A program made the translations under genes and the position numbers. From NCBI GenBank assembly GCA_963594655.1, contig CAVBFD010000007.1, positions 1-64,000 on the forward strand: 64,000 nt of DNA, given 5' to 3'. The notes below the pieces were generated by a model. The model saw only the letters and a list, made by a program, of their open reading frames with translations. It was not told where the DNA came from and ran no database searches. Shown here one piece after another: positions 8,187-16,500 of the stretch (position 1 is the stretch's first letter; each line of letters begins with the position of its first letter). This DNA comes from Colivivens sp963594655 (GTDB taxonomy: Bacteria > Bacteroidota > Bacteroidia > Bacteroidales > Bacteroidaceae).

Positions 8187-10516
8187 TTGATGATATGAGA
8201 CGGAGTTTTACAGCACTTGTCATCGCCATGGGCATGATGGTCTTCCTGCGGCCTTTGGCGGCAGTCGCCGGTTACGGCGACTGGAAGGTCTATGCCGCCT
8301 ACCACCAGGCTACGGACGCTGTGGTGTTCGGCGGTATGGTGTACGTGTTGAGCAGTGGGGGACTCTACAGCTATGACCCGGAGTACACTGAGGTGGTGAC
8401 GTACGACAAGTCTACGGTACTGAGCGACAACGGTATCTTCGGCATCAGGGTGTGCGAGGCTACAGGACTGCTCGTTGCTGTGTACACTAACGGCAACGTG
8501 GACCTGATAGACGCAAGCGGCAATGTCTACAACATGTCCGAACTCAAGGGCAAGTCGATGAGCGACAAGACCATCAATGACCTTTATGTGTACGGGCAGT
8601 ACGTGTACATATCCACCAACTCGGGCATCGTGACACTCGACACGAAACGGAGGGTGTTCGCAGGTTACTATAACTTCGGCAGACAGGTGACAGGTCTCAC
8701 CGTAGACGAGGGCTGTATAGTGGCGTTGACCGACGGTGGAGTGTACAGGGGACAGTTGTCCGCCAACCTGCTGGACTCCAACAACTGGACGCATGTAAGT
8801 GACAGGGTTCTGAGTAGGCTGGTGAGTCTCGACGGCACGTTCTATGCGATTACAACGGCGGGACGACTGGCACTGGTGAAGGACAAGGAGACGTTCGATA
8901 TATCTACGGTGGACAACGCGACCATCAACGGTTACAGTATATGCGGTGACCGCCTTTTCCTGTTCTCCTCCGCTTCAATATATGTGTATGACTCCGACGG
9001 CAACAGCAAGAAGACCGACAATCCGCTGGGGATATACTCCGTGGTGCAGTCGGGCAGCACCTACTGGTTGGCGTGCGGATCGAAGGGACTCATGGGGGCT
9101 ACGTATGACGGCAGTTCGTTCAGTGTGTCGGTATCATCCATATTGCCTGTCAGTCCGTTGGAGAACCATTTCAATAGGTTGCGCCGTTACGGCAGCCGTC
9201 TGCTGTCCGTGGGAGGCGCATTGGAGATACCCTACGTGACAAGACCGTTCTGTGCGCAGATGTTGGATGACGGCGAATGGTCGTTCTTCGACAACGACTC
9301 CATGAAGATCTATATAGGGACGGGCAACTTCCACAACGCGCTCGACATCATACAGGACCCTAACGATGCAGACCACCACTTCGTGAGTGCCGTGACGGGA
9401 CTGTACGAGTTCAGGGCACAGAAGATGGTGAAGCACTACACCTACGACAACTCACCGCTCACGACCATACTGCCAAAGAACTGGCGACCGGGCTATTACG
9501 TGAGGGTCAGTGGACTGGCGTTCGACAGTCAGTACAACCTCTGGATGCTCAACTGTGAGGTGGACACGGTGGTCACGATTCTGAAGGCGGACGGCACGTG
9601 GCAGAAGTACTACTGTCCGGAGATAGCAGGTCACCCGGTATGCGACCAGATTATGTTCGACAGCCGTGGTTGGGCGTGGATACTGAGCCGTGTGTCAGGA
9701 AGCAACAACGCCGCCGGGGTGTTCGTCCTCAACACGGCAGGTACGGTGGACAGTCACTCGGACGACACTGGCAAGTTCTACGGTTCGATGACCAACCAGG
9801 ACGGTGTGTCGTACGGTTTCAATAAGTTCAACTGTGTGGTGGAAGACCTCAATGGAGCGGTATGGATGGGTACGAGCGTGGGACCGCTGGTCACCTTCAA
9901 CCCCTCGTCCGTCTTCGACTCCAACTTCACCGTCACCCAGTGTAAGGTGCCGCGTAACGACGGCACAGGGTACGCCGACTACCTTCTCAGCGAGGTGGAG
10001 GTGCGCAGCATCGCTGTGGACGGAGGCAACCGCAAGTGGATGGGAACAGTAGGCAGCGGAGTCTATCTGGTGAGTGCCGACGGCACGGAGATACTCGAAC
10101 ACTTCACGGCGGACAACAGTCCCCTCCTCTCCGACGACATCTACTCCATATCCATCGACGGAAGTACAGGTGAGGTGTTCTTCGGGACACTTAACGGACT
10201 GGTGTCGTACATGGGCAACGCCACAGACCCTGCGGAGGAGTTCGACAAGGACTTGGTGAAGGTGTACCCCAATCCTGTGCGTCCGGACTATACAGGTAAT
10301 ATTATCATCCGTGGACTTATGTCCAGTTCAGACGTGAAGATTGTCAACGCGGCCGGCAGACTGGTGCATGAAGGCACGTCAGTAGGCGGGTCGTACACCT
10401 GGGACGGAGTGACCGCAGGTGGGGACAGGGCGGCATCAGGTGTGTATTACATTCTGGCGACAGACGAGGAAGGTAACAGCGGTGTGGCGGCGAAATTCCT
10501 AATTGTCAAAGAATAG
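8183..10516 (+). CDS. porZ: Type IX secretion system protein PorZ
   Basis: 777 aa from the ATG that overlaps the rdgB stop; a second ATG at 8195 gives a cleaner signal peptide (MRRSFTALVIAMG then a hydrophobic run ending near LAAVAG). The mature part opens with GDWKVYAAYHQATDAV, the usual start of the PorZ beta-propeller region. Propeller-type repeats follow to about residue 680, with WMLN, WAWILS, WMGTSVG and KWMGTVG strands typical of two-component-regulator propellers. The end (about 690-777) is a type IX C-terminal sorting domain: VYPNPV near its start and GVYYILATDEEG before the final KFLIVKE. In Porphyromonas gingivalis PorZ sits on the cell surface as part of the attachment complex that replaces the sorting domain of cargo with A-LPS. 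Last gene of the leuS operon. Confidence 0.9.
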   Translation: MIDDMRRSFTALVIAMGMMVFLRPLAAVAGYGDWKVYAAYHQATDAVVFGGMVYVLSSGGLYSYDPEYTEVVTYDKSTVLSDNGIFGIRVCEATGLLVAVYTNGNVDLIDASGNVYNMSELKGKSMSDKTINDLYVYGQYVYISTNSGIVTLDTKRRVFAGYYNFGRQVTGLTVDEGCIVALTDGGVYRGQLSANLLDSNNWTHVSDRVLSRLVSLDGTFYAITTAGRLALVKDKETFDISTVDNATINGYSICGDRLFLFSSASIYVYDSDGNSKKTDNPLGIYSVVQSGSTYWLACGSKGLMGATYDGSSFSVSVSSILPVSPLENHFNRLRRYGSRLLSVGGALEIPYVTRPFCAQMLDDGEWSFFDNDSMKIYIGTGNFHNALDIIQDPNDADHHFVSAVTGLYEFRAQKMVKHYTYDNSPLTTILPKNWRPGYYVRVSGLAFDSQYNLWMLNCEVDTVVTILKADGTWQKYYCPEIAGHPVCDQIMFDSRGWAWILSRVSGSNNAAGVFVLNTAGTVDSHSDDTGKFYGSMTNQDGVSYGFNKFNCVVEDLNGAVWMGTSVGPLVTFNPSSVFDSNFTVTQCKVPRNDGTGYADYLLSEVEVRSIAVDGGNRKWMGTVGSGVYLVSADGTEILEHFTADNSPLLSDDIYSISIDGSTGEVFFGTLNGLVSYMGNATDPAEEFDKDLVKVYPNPVRPDYTGNIIIRGLMSSSDVKIVNAAGRLVHEGTSVGGSYTWDGVTAGGDRAASGVYYILATDEEGNSGVAAKFLIVKE

Positions 10517-10527
10517 GCGGCGAAAAA

Positions 10528-10559
10528 TTTTGCCAATACACATAAAAGCAGTACCTTTG
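10528..10559 (+). promoter_or_regulatory. greA promoter (-33 TTTG, -7 TACCTTTG)
   Basis: TTTG at 10528-10531 and TACCTTTG at 10552-10559 are separated by 20 nt, the classic arrangement for the Bacteroidota primary sigma factor. It starts 11 nt after porZ ends. Confidence 0.85.
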
Positions 10560-10565
10560 CACCGC

Positions 10566-10685
10566 AATTGAGACTGAAGGGTTCCGACACGCAAGTGCCG
10601 GAATTCTTATTCTTGTTGCCCTAACCGGACCCGACTCTGACGGTCTGAGAAACAATTTTATAAACAATCAAAAGACAAGTACAAA
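10566..10685 (+). promoter_or_regulatory. Structured 5' leader of greA
   Basis: About 120 nt between the predicted transcript start and the greA ATG, long for this genome. It can form a hairpin (TTCCG-a-CAC / GTG-c-CGGAA, 10582-10603, loop gcaa) followed by a T-rich stretch, and a second one (GACC/GGTC near 10629-10647). Regulatory function is inferred from length and structure only. Confidence 0.4.
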
Positions 10686-11150
10686 ATGGCTTACATGTCA
10701 CGTGAGGGCTATGATAAGATCAGAGCCGAAATCAAACAGTTGGAGGAAGTGGAGCGTCCCGAGGTGATCCGTCAGATTCAGGAGGCGCGCGAGAAGGGCG
10801 ACCTTTCGGAGAATGCCGAATACGATGCCGCCAAGGAGGCTCAGGGAAAGCTTGAGACGAAGATAGCTCAACTCAAGGCTACGCTTGCCGACGCCAAGAT
10901 AATAGACACGTCAAAGGTGCAGACCGAGGTGGTTCAGATTCTCTCTAAGGTGGAGATGAAGAACGTGAAGACAGGGGCCGCCATGACCTATACCATCGTC
11001 AGCGAGAGTGAGGCTAACCTGAGAGAGAAGAAGATTTCCGTAGCCACCCCTATAGCGCAGGGACTGCTCGGCAAGAAGGTGGGCGACGTGGCTACCATCA
11101 AGATTCCGCAGGGTATCATTGAACTGGAGATAACCAACATATCCATCTGA
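10686..11150 (+). CDS. greA: Transcription elongation factor GreA
   Basis: 154 aa, close to the 158 aa of the family. GreA enters the RNA polymerase secondary channel and stimulates cleavage of backtracked transcripts. The N-terminal coiled coil carries the acidic tip signature (GDLSENAEYDAAKEAQ, about residues 39-54), whose Asp and Glu position the catalytic magnesium. The C-terminal FKBP-like domain includes SVATPIAQGLLGKKVGD and ends in the expected EITNIS strand. It has its own promoter and a structured leader, and is followed 34 bp later by a HIT-family gene on the same transcript, which a strong terminator ends. Confidence 0.96.
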   Translation: MAYMSREGYDKIRAEIKQLEEVERPEVIRQIQEAREKGDLSENAEYDAAKEAQGKLETKIAQLKATLADAKIIDTSKVQTEVVQILSKVEMKNVKTGAAMTYTIVSESEANLREKKISVATPIAQGLLGKKVGDVATIKIPQGIIELEITNISI

Positions 11151-11184
11151 ACGTAGGACTACTACACCTTATTATATATATAGT

Positions 11185-11586
11185 ATGGCTACTCTTTTCA
11201 CAAAAATAGCGAACGGAGAGATACCGAGCTACAAATGTGCGGAGGACGGTGAGTTCTACGCTTTTCTGGACATCAACCCACTGGTAAAGGGACACACGCT
11301 GTGCATCCCCAGGCGTGAGGTGGACTATATCTTCGACATGGAGGACGACGAGATAGCGCGTTTTCAGGTGTTCGCCAAGAAGGTGGCGAAGGCAATCAAG
11401 TTGGCTTTCCCCTGCATCAAGGTGGGTGAGGCTGTACTTGGACTGGAGGTGCCGCACGCCCACATACACCTCGTACCCATGCAGTCCGAGAAGGACATGA
11501 TATTCAGCAACCCAAAGAAAAGTTTCCCTGAGGACGAGATGAAGGCGACGGCGGATGCCATCCTCGCGGAGTTCCAGAAGTTGTGA
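11185..11586 (+). CDS. HIT-family protein (nucleotide-binding hydrolase)
   Basis: 133 aa histidine-triad protein. The active-site triad reads HAHIHLVP (about residues 92-99), matching HxHxHxx, and the N-terminus has the usual FTKIANGEIPSYK. Such proteins hydrolyse adenosine phosphoramidates or related AMP-linked compounds; the physiological substrate here cannot be read from the sequence. The gene lies 34 bp after greA and is followed by a 14-bp-stem terminator, so greA and this gene form a two-gene unit. Confidence 0.9.
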   Translation: MATLFTKIANGEIPSYKCAEDGEFYAFLDINPLVKGHTLCIPRREVDYIFDMEDDEIARFQVFAKKVAKAIKLAFPCIKVGEAVLGLEVPHAHIHLVPMQSEKDMIFSNPKKSFPEDEMKATADAILAEFQKL

Positions 11587-11618
11587 TCATACCGGACTGA
11601 AACAGCCCGGATTACCTT

Positions 11619-11664
11619 ACAGTCACGCTACCGAACACGAACGGTAGCGTGACTGTTTTTTTTT
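11619..11664 (+). terminator. Rho-independent terminator after the greA-HIT unit
   Basis: A perfect 14-bp stem (11620-11633 with 11642-11655), an 8-nt loop and nine T residues. It is one of the strongest terminators in the window. Confidence 0.95.
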
Positions 11665-11760
11665 GTATGGACTTTTCTGTGTTTTTGCAATAGTGTTCGG
11701 TTACAATAATTGATACCAATCAATAAAACGAGAAAATTCAAACAAAAATGAGAGTATTTG

Positions 11761-11792
11761 TTGTTCCACTTTTGGGAAAGTGCGTAACTTTG
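11761..11792 (+). promoter_or_regulatory. Promoter of the probable small RNA
   Basis: TTTGTTG (11757-11763) and TAACTTTG (11785-11792) are spaced about 21 nt. No open reading frame of note follows before the terminator at 12010, so the transcript appears to be non-coding. Confidence 0.65.
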
Positions 11793-11798
11793 CATCGT

Positions 11799-12038
11799 CA
11801 AAAGGAAATAAAGGTTCCTGAGACGAAAAAGAACATTGAAACAAGAAAGTTAGACTGAAGGTTTTAGGCTAAAGATATAAAGGTTTATTGTTAATAAGGA
11901 CATAAAGATAGGTATTAAAGTAAGGTAATTTTTTCAGTAAGTATTAGTTATTGGTAAAAGATTGTAAAAAGGATTTGATTAGGTATTAATTTTAAGGTTA
12001 GTAATGATGAAGAGGCACTAGTGATAGTTCCTCTTTTT
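11799..12038 (+). ncRNA. Probable free-standing small RNA of about 240 nt
   Basis: A Bacteroidota promoter precedes it and a terminator hairpin ends it, yet no convincing coding frame lies between. The body is AT-rich and almost lacks C: positions 11936-12015 contain none in 80 nt. The heptamer (G/A)GTATTA occurs at 11911, 11940 and 11982. With so little C the RNA would be mainly unpaired apart from the terminal hairpin. I cannot assign it to a known family from memory; a Bacteroidales 6S-like or Bacteroidales-1-type RNA is possible. It occupies most of the 540-bp gap between the HIT gene and argS. Confidence 0.5.
12010..12038 (+). terminator. Terminator of the probable small RNA
   Basis: Stem AAGAGG-c-ACT (12010-12019) pairs with AGT-t-CCTCTT (12026-12035) around a 6-nt loop, in a run of T residues followed by cgctttt. 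Confidence 0.8.
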
Positions 12039-12099
12039 CGCTTTTATATACCCCTTAGTGCATAAATCCCCCACTTATCGTCCAATAACCGACAAATAG

Positions 12100-12131
12100 T
12101 TGTCACACTATCAATATTTTTCCTACCTTTG
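12100..12131 (+). promoter_or_regulatory. argS promoter
   Basis: TTG at 12100-12102 and TACCTTTG at 12124-12131, 21 nt apart. The upstream TTG that would lengthen the argS reading frame (12129) lies inside this -7 box, which rules it out as a start. Confidence 0.8.
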
Positions 12132-12161
12132 CACTCTCTAAACAAATTAGAACGTATCAAG

Positions 12162-13982
12162 ATGAGTACTGAACAGAAAATACAGAAAGCGGTGAAGGAC
12201 TGTCTGGAGACGGTGTACGGCGCGTACATTGACGCGGGACAGGTACAGGTGCAACAGACACGCAGTGAGTTTGAAGGTCAGCTCACGGTGGTGGTCTTCC
12301 CCCTGCTGCGCATCACAAAGAAAAGTCCCGAACAGACCGGCGAGGAGATTGGCGCCTACCTGAAGGACAATCTGAAAGGGGTAGTTGACGGATATAACGT
12401 GGTGAAGGGCTTCCTCAACCTTGTCATATCGTCGGAGAACTGGGTGGACATACTCAACGCCATCAACACCGAGGAGAACTTCGGGTTCGTCCCTGTCGCG
12501 GACGACTCTCCGCTCACCATGATTGAGTACTCGTCGCCCAACACCAACAAGCCGCTCCATCTGGGACATGTGCGCAACAACCTGTTGGGCAGTTCTCTCG
12601 CCCGTATCGTCGAGGCGAACGGCAACAAGGTGGTGAAGACCAACATCGTCAACGACAGAGGAATCCATATATGCAAGTCGATGCTCGCTTGGTTGAAGTA
12701 CGGCAACGGGGAGACTCCGGAGTCGTCGGGCAAGAAGGGCGACCACCTGATAGGAGACTATTACGTGGCGTTCGACAAGCATTATAAGGATCAGTGCAGG
12801 GATCTTGAGGAACAGTACAAGGCGGAGGGAATGAGCGATGAGGACGCCGCCCAGAAAGCCAAGCGGGAAGCTCCGCTCATCAAGGAAGCGCACGAGATGC
12901 TCGTGAAGTGGGAACAGAACGACCCGGAGGTGCGCGCGCTGTGGAAGAAGATGAACTCATGGGTGTATGCCGGGTTCGACGAGACATATAAGGCGATGGG
13001 AGTGAGCTTCGACAAGATATACTACGAGTCGGAGACCTACCTCGAAGGTAAGAAGGCGGTGCTGGAAGGACTCGACAAGGGACTCTTCTATCGCCGTCCC
13101 GACAACTCCGTGTGGGCTGACCTGACCAAGGACGGACTCGACGAGAAACTGCTGCTGCGCAGTGACGGCACGTCGGTGTACATGACGCAGGACATAGGCA
13201 CTGCGAAGCTCCGTTTCCAGGACTATCCCATCGACAGGATGATATATGTGGTGGGCAACGAACAGAACTACCACTTCCAGGTACTCTCCATCCTGCTCGA
13301 CAGGCTCGGGTTCAAGTGGGGCAAGGACCTTGTGCATTTCTCCTACGGTATGGTGGAACTGCCCAACGGTAAGATGAAGAGCCGTGAGGGTACAGTGGTC
13401 GATGCGGACGAACTCATCGACAAGATGATAACCGACGCCTACAACATATCAAGGGAGATGGGCAAGAACAGCGACATCGACGAGGCGGAAGCCAGGGAGA
13501 TAGCGAGGAAAGTGGGACTGGGCGCATTAAAGTACTTCATACTGAAGGTGGACGCGCGCAAGAACATGTTGTTCAACCCTGCTGAGAGCATCGATTTCAA
13601 CGGCAACACAGGTCCGTTCATCCAATACACCTACGCCCGAATCCGTTCCGTACTCCGCAAGGCGGTGGAGGCAGGTACGGTCATTCCGCAGACCTTGACT
13701 CCGGGAGTGCAACTCGCGGAGAAGGAGGTGAGCCTTATCCAGAAGCTCAACGACTTCCCAACGGTGGTGGGGGAGGCTGGGAAGAACTACAACCCGTCCA
13801 CCATCGCCAACTACTGCTATGAGCTTACGAAGGAGTACAACCAGTTCTACCATGACTTCAGCATACTCAAGGAGGAGGACAGTGGCAAGAGACTGTTCCG
13901 TATCGTGCTTTCGGAGACTGTGGCCAAGATACTGAAAGAGGGAATGGGACTGCTTGGCATCGAGATGCCAGAACGCATGTAA
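12162..13982 (+). CDS. argS: Arginyl-tRNA synthetase
   Basis: 606 aa class I synthetase that charges tRNA-Arg. Domains in order: the N-terminal Add-1 tRNA-binding domain (about 1-115), the Rossmann core with HIGH-type HLGHVRNN near residue 132 inside SSPNTNKPLHLGH, the KMSKS-equivalent KMKSREG near 404, and an all-helical anticodon-binding domain ending VAKILKEGMGLLGIEMPERM. The ATG at 12162 is the first that lies downstream of the promoter box. The next gene, an RNase H, follows after 12 bp, then an ABC exporter, so the three are probably cotranscribed. Confidence 0.96.
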   Translation: MSTEQKIQKAVKDCLETVYGAYIDAGQVQVQQTRSEFEGQLTVVVFPLLRITKKSPEQTGEEIGAYLKDNLKGVVDGYNVVKGFLNLVISSENWVDILNAINTEENFGFVPVADDSPLTMIEYSSPNTNKPLHLGHVRNNLLGSSLARIVEANGNKVVKTNIVNDRGIHICKSMLAWLKYGNGETPESSGKKGDHLIGDYYVAFDKHYKDQCRDLEEQYKAEGMSDEDAAQKAKREAPLIKEAHEMLVKWEQNDPEVRALWKKMNSWVYAGFDETYKAMGVSFDKIYYESETYLEGKKAVLEGLDKGLFYRRPDNSVWADLTKDGLDEKLLLRSDGTSVYMTQDIGTAKLRFQDYPIDRMIYVVGNEQNYHFQVLSILLDRLGFKWGKDLVHFSYGMVELPNGKMKSREGTVVDADELIDKMITDAYNISREMGKNSDIDEAEAREIARKVGLGALKYFILKVDARKNMLFNPAESIDFNGNTGPFIQYTYARIRSVLRKAVEAGTVIPQTLTPGVQLAEKEVSLIQKLNDFPTVVGEAGKNYNPSTIANYCYELTKEYNQFYHDFSILKEEDSGKRLFRIVLSETVAKILKEGMGLLGIEMPERM

Positions 13983-13994
13983 GTACCTGACAGT

Positions 13995-14411
13995 ATGGGC
14001 GGACGGCCAACCAACGAGGCACTGTGCGTGGATGCCGCATGCAGCGGCAATCCGGGTAAGATGGAATACCGTGGGGTACACCTGCCTTCGGGGCGTGAGG
14101 TGTTCCACTTCGGTCCTGTCTATGGCACCAACAACATCGGGGAGTTCCTCGCCATCGTGCATGCGCTGGCGTTGCTCAAAAAGAAAGGGTCGTCCATGCC
14201 CGTGTATTCCGACAGTTTCACCGCACGCACGTGGGTGAAGAAGAGGAAATGCAAGACGCAGTTGCCGCGTGACAGGAAGACAGAACAACTATACCAAATA
14301 ATTGAGAGAGCCGAGAGCTGGTTGCGAAACAACACGTACCCCAACGACATCGTGACGTGGCAGACCGACGAGTGGGGCGAGATACCGGCTGACTTCGGAC
14401 GAAAGAAATAG
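13995..14411 (+). CDS. Ribonuclease H-family protein
   Basis: 138 aa type I RNase H fold, expected to cut the RNA strand of RNA-DNA hybrids. The four catalytic acids can all be placed: Asp in CVDAACSGNPG (residue 13), Glu in NNIGEFLAI (about 51), Asp in VYSDSFTA (about 75) and Asp in IPADFG (133). A Lys/Arg-rich segment (WVKKRKCK) follows the third acid, in the position of the basic protrusion that helps hold substrate. It lacks the N-terminal hybrid-binding (viroplasmin-like) domain that many relatives have. It lies between argS and the exporter gene, 6 bp from the latter. Confidence 0.85.
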   Translation: MGGRPTNEALCVDAACSGNPGKMEYRGVHLPSGREVFHFGPVYGTNNIGEFLAIVHALALLKKKGSSMPVYSDSFTARTWVKKRKCKTQLPRDRKTEQLYQIIERAESWLRNNTYPNDIVTWQTDEWGEIPADFGRKK

Positions 14412-14417
14412 AACGTA

Positions 14418-16271
14418 ATGAAAGAGTTCTTCAAGTTGATGGGGCCGTACTTCCTCCCCTACAAAGGTTTCATGGTCGGGACATTCATGTTCAATGTCCT
14501 GACGGCGATATTCAACGTGGTGTCGTTTACGCTGCTCGTCCCCATCCTGAAGATTCTATTCAACATAGAGGACAAGACGTATGTCTACAGGCCGTTTGTG
14601 GAGGGGGAGACCATGAAGCAGAGCCTCGACAATTTCATAGACGCGGCACAGAACAACGGCTATTATTACTCACAGCAACTCATAGAGACCTACGGACAGT
14701 CTACCACCCTGCTCCTGCTCGGACTCGTCCTCGGACTGCTCACACTGATGAAGACGGCGTCTTACTTCGGTGGGTCCGCCTGTCTGATGCCGATAAAGAC
14801 CGGCATCGTGCGTGACATAAGGGCGAAGGTGTACAGTAGGATACTGCACCTGCCGCTCTCGTTCTTCACGGAAGAGAGGAAGGGCGACATACTGGCGCGT
14901 ATCAGTACCGACGCCAACGAGGTGGACTCCTCCATCGGCAGTTCACTTGACATGGTAGTCAAGAACCCGATATTCATACTGGTGTACCTCGGCACACTCT
15001 GCGCCCTCAGTTGGCAACTGACCATTTTCGTGCTGTTTGTAGTCCCCTTCCTCGCCATTGGCATAGGCAGGATAGGCAAGAGACTGAAGAGCAGGTCGCT
15101 GCTGGCGCAGGCACGGTGGAGTGACGGACTCAGTATCGTTGAGGAGACCCTCGGGGGACTGCGTATTATCAAGGCCTTCATAGCCGAGAAGAAGATGGAG
15201 GACAAGTTCGTGGCAGTCAACGACGAGTTCCGAAGAATATCAATGAAGGTGTCCATCCGGCAGTCTGCCGCCCACCCCGTAAGTGAGTTCCTCGGCACGG
15301 TAATGATAGTCGTAGTGCTGTGGTTCGGCGGTTACCTCATCTTCTCGGGCAACTCCCCGATAGACGCCAGTGCGTTCATCTATTACCTCGTAATCCTCTA
15401 CACCACACTCCAGCCTGTGAAGGATCTCTCGAAGGCCGGTTACACCATCCAGAAGGGGATGGCTTCGATGGAACGTATCAACAAGATACTGGAGGCGCAA
15501 AACAACATCAAGGAGAAGACTGACGCTGTGGAGATTCAGGGACTGGACGACTCGATTGAACTGAGGCACGTGAACTTCTCATATAATGAGGGTCATGAAA
15601 TCCTGCACGACATCAACATAACGATAAGGAAGGGGCAGACCATCGCCATTGTGGGACAGTCAGGATCCGGCAAGTCTACCTTGGTGGACCTCATACCGCG
15701 TTACCATGACGTGTCGTCGGGTCAGATTCTCATCGACGGCACCGACATCCGTGACATGTCCATACAATCGCTCCGCAGTATCATAGGCAATGTCAACCAA
15801 GAGGCGATACTGTTCAACGACACCATATTCAACAACATAGCGTTCGGTGTGCAGGGGGCGACACAGAAGCAGGTGGAGGAGGCCGCGCGCATCGCCAACG
15901 CGCACGATTTCATCATGGACATGGAAGAGGGGTACAACACCAACGTGGGTGACCGTGGCTGCCGCCTCTCCGGCGGTCAGCGCCAGCGCATATCCATAGC
16001 CAGGGCGATACTGAAGAACCCACCGATACTCATACTCGACGAGGCGACATCCGCTCTGGACACCGAGTCGGAGAAACTCGTGCAGGAGGCTTTGGAGAAC
16101 CTCATGAAGTCGAGGACCACCATCGCCATCGCCCACCGCCTGTCCACCATCAAGAACTCGCAGCGTATCTTCGTGCTGCATGAGGGGCGTATCGTGGAGC
16201 AGGGTACCCATGACGAACTCATAGCCGTCAATGGATATTACAGGCGACTGAACGACATGCAGCAGCTATGA
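14418..16271 (+). CDS. ABC exporter, MsbA-like (ATP-binding and permease domains in one chain)
   Basis: 617 aa half-transporter that would work as a homodimer in the inner membrane. The first about 345 residues form the six-helix transmembrane domain. The nucleotide-binding domain follows, with Walker A GQSGSGKST (about residues 413-421), the ABC signature LSGGQRQR, Walker B ILILDEATSALD and the H-loop IAIAHRLST. Overall pattern and length match the lipid/LPS exporters of the MsbA type in Bacteroidota, so lipid A core or another hydrophobic substrate is likely but not proven. Third gene of the argS unit. Confidence 0.9.
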   Translation: MKEFFKLMGPYFLPYKGFMVGTFMFNVLTAIFNVVSFTLLVPILKILFNIEDKTYVYRPFVEGETMKQSLDNFIDAAQNNGYYYSQQLIETYGQSTTLLLLGLVLGLLTLMKTASYFGGSACLMPIKTGIVRDIRAKVYSRILHLPLSFFTEERKGDILARISTDANEVDSSIGSSLDMVVKNPIFILVYLGTLCALSWQLTIFVLFVVPFLAIGIGRIGKRLKSRSLLAQARWSDGLSIVEETLGGLRIIKAFIAEKKMEDKFVAVNDEFRRISMKVSIRQSAAHPVSEFLGTVMIVVVLWFGGYLIFSGNSPIDASAFIYYLVILYTTLQPVKDLSKAGYTIQKGMASMERINKILEAQNNIKEKTDAVEIQGLDDSIELRHVNFSYNEGHEILHDINITIRKGQTIAIVGQSGSGKSTLVDLIPRYHDVSSGQILIDGTDIRDMSIQSLRSIIGNVNQEAILFNDTIFNNIAFGVQGATQKQVEEAARIANAHDFIMDMEEGYNTNVGDRGCRLSGGQRQRISIARAILKNPPILILDEATSALDTESEKLVQEALENLMKSRTTIAIAHRLSTIKNSQRIFVLHEGRIVEQGTHDELIAVNGYYRRLNDMQQL

Positions 16272-16315
16272 TTGGGGGCAAAATGGGGCAATCGCATTTT
16301 TTTATACGTAAATCC

Positions 16316-16346
16316 TTTGGCGGTATCTGAAAAAGCCGTAACTTTG
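16316..16346 (+). promoter_or_regulatory. metK promoter
   Basis: TTTG at 16316-16319 and TAACTTTG at 16339-16346, 19 nt apart. Transcription would begin near 16353, a few nucleotides before the riboswitch. Confidence 0.85.
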
Positions 16347-16357
16347 CACCCGTAAAA

Positions 16358-16406
16358 CGTGGACAGATTTGGGCAGCTTGCAACCACAGTAAAAAATGCT
16401 AAAAAG
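16358..16406 (+). ncRNA. SAM-II (SAM-alpha) riboswitch upstream of metK
   Basis: The stretch fits the SAM-II consensus closely. P1 is GTGG (16359-16362) paired with CCAC (16384-16387). The loop contains GATTTGG and GCTTGCA, and the 3' side has TAAA followed by GCTAAAAAG (16398-16406), which forms the pseudoknot and the SAM pocket in this class. It lies directly after the transcript start and before S-adenosylmethionine synthetase, the expected target. This identification is made by eye against the remembered consensus. Confidence 0.85.
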
Positions 16407-16416
16407 ACAATCAAAT

Positions 16417-16434
16417 GCCGGTAGTACGGCTTTT
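16417..16434 (+). terminator. Terminator-like hairpin following the SAM-II element
   Basis: GCCG (16417-16420), a 6-nt loop and CGGC (16427-16430) followed by TTTTATTGTTT. The stem is short. Its place just after the riboswitch suggests it is the expression platform, with SAM binding favouring termination; this is inference. Confidence 0.5.
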
Positions 16435-16500
16435 ATTGTTTGCATCTTTCCCCAATTTCTCCCACTAATTTAGTTATCAACAAGTTAAATCAAAATTAGA

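Noticed and set aside
5942..8794. Several long minus-strand open frames opposite leuS, yitT, rdgB and porZ
   Set aside because: They are rich in His, Val and Arg as expected from antisense of GC-ending codons, lack motifs, and lie opposite genes with clear family matches.
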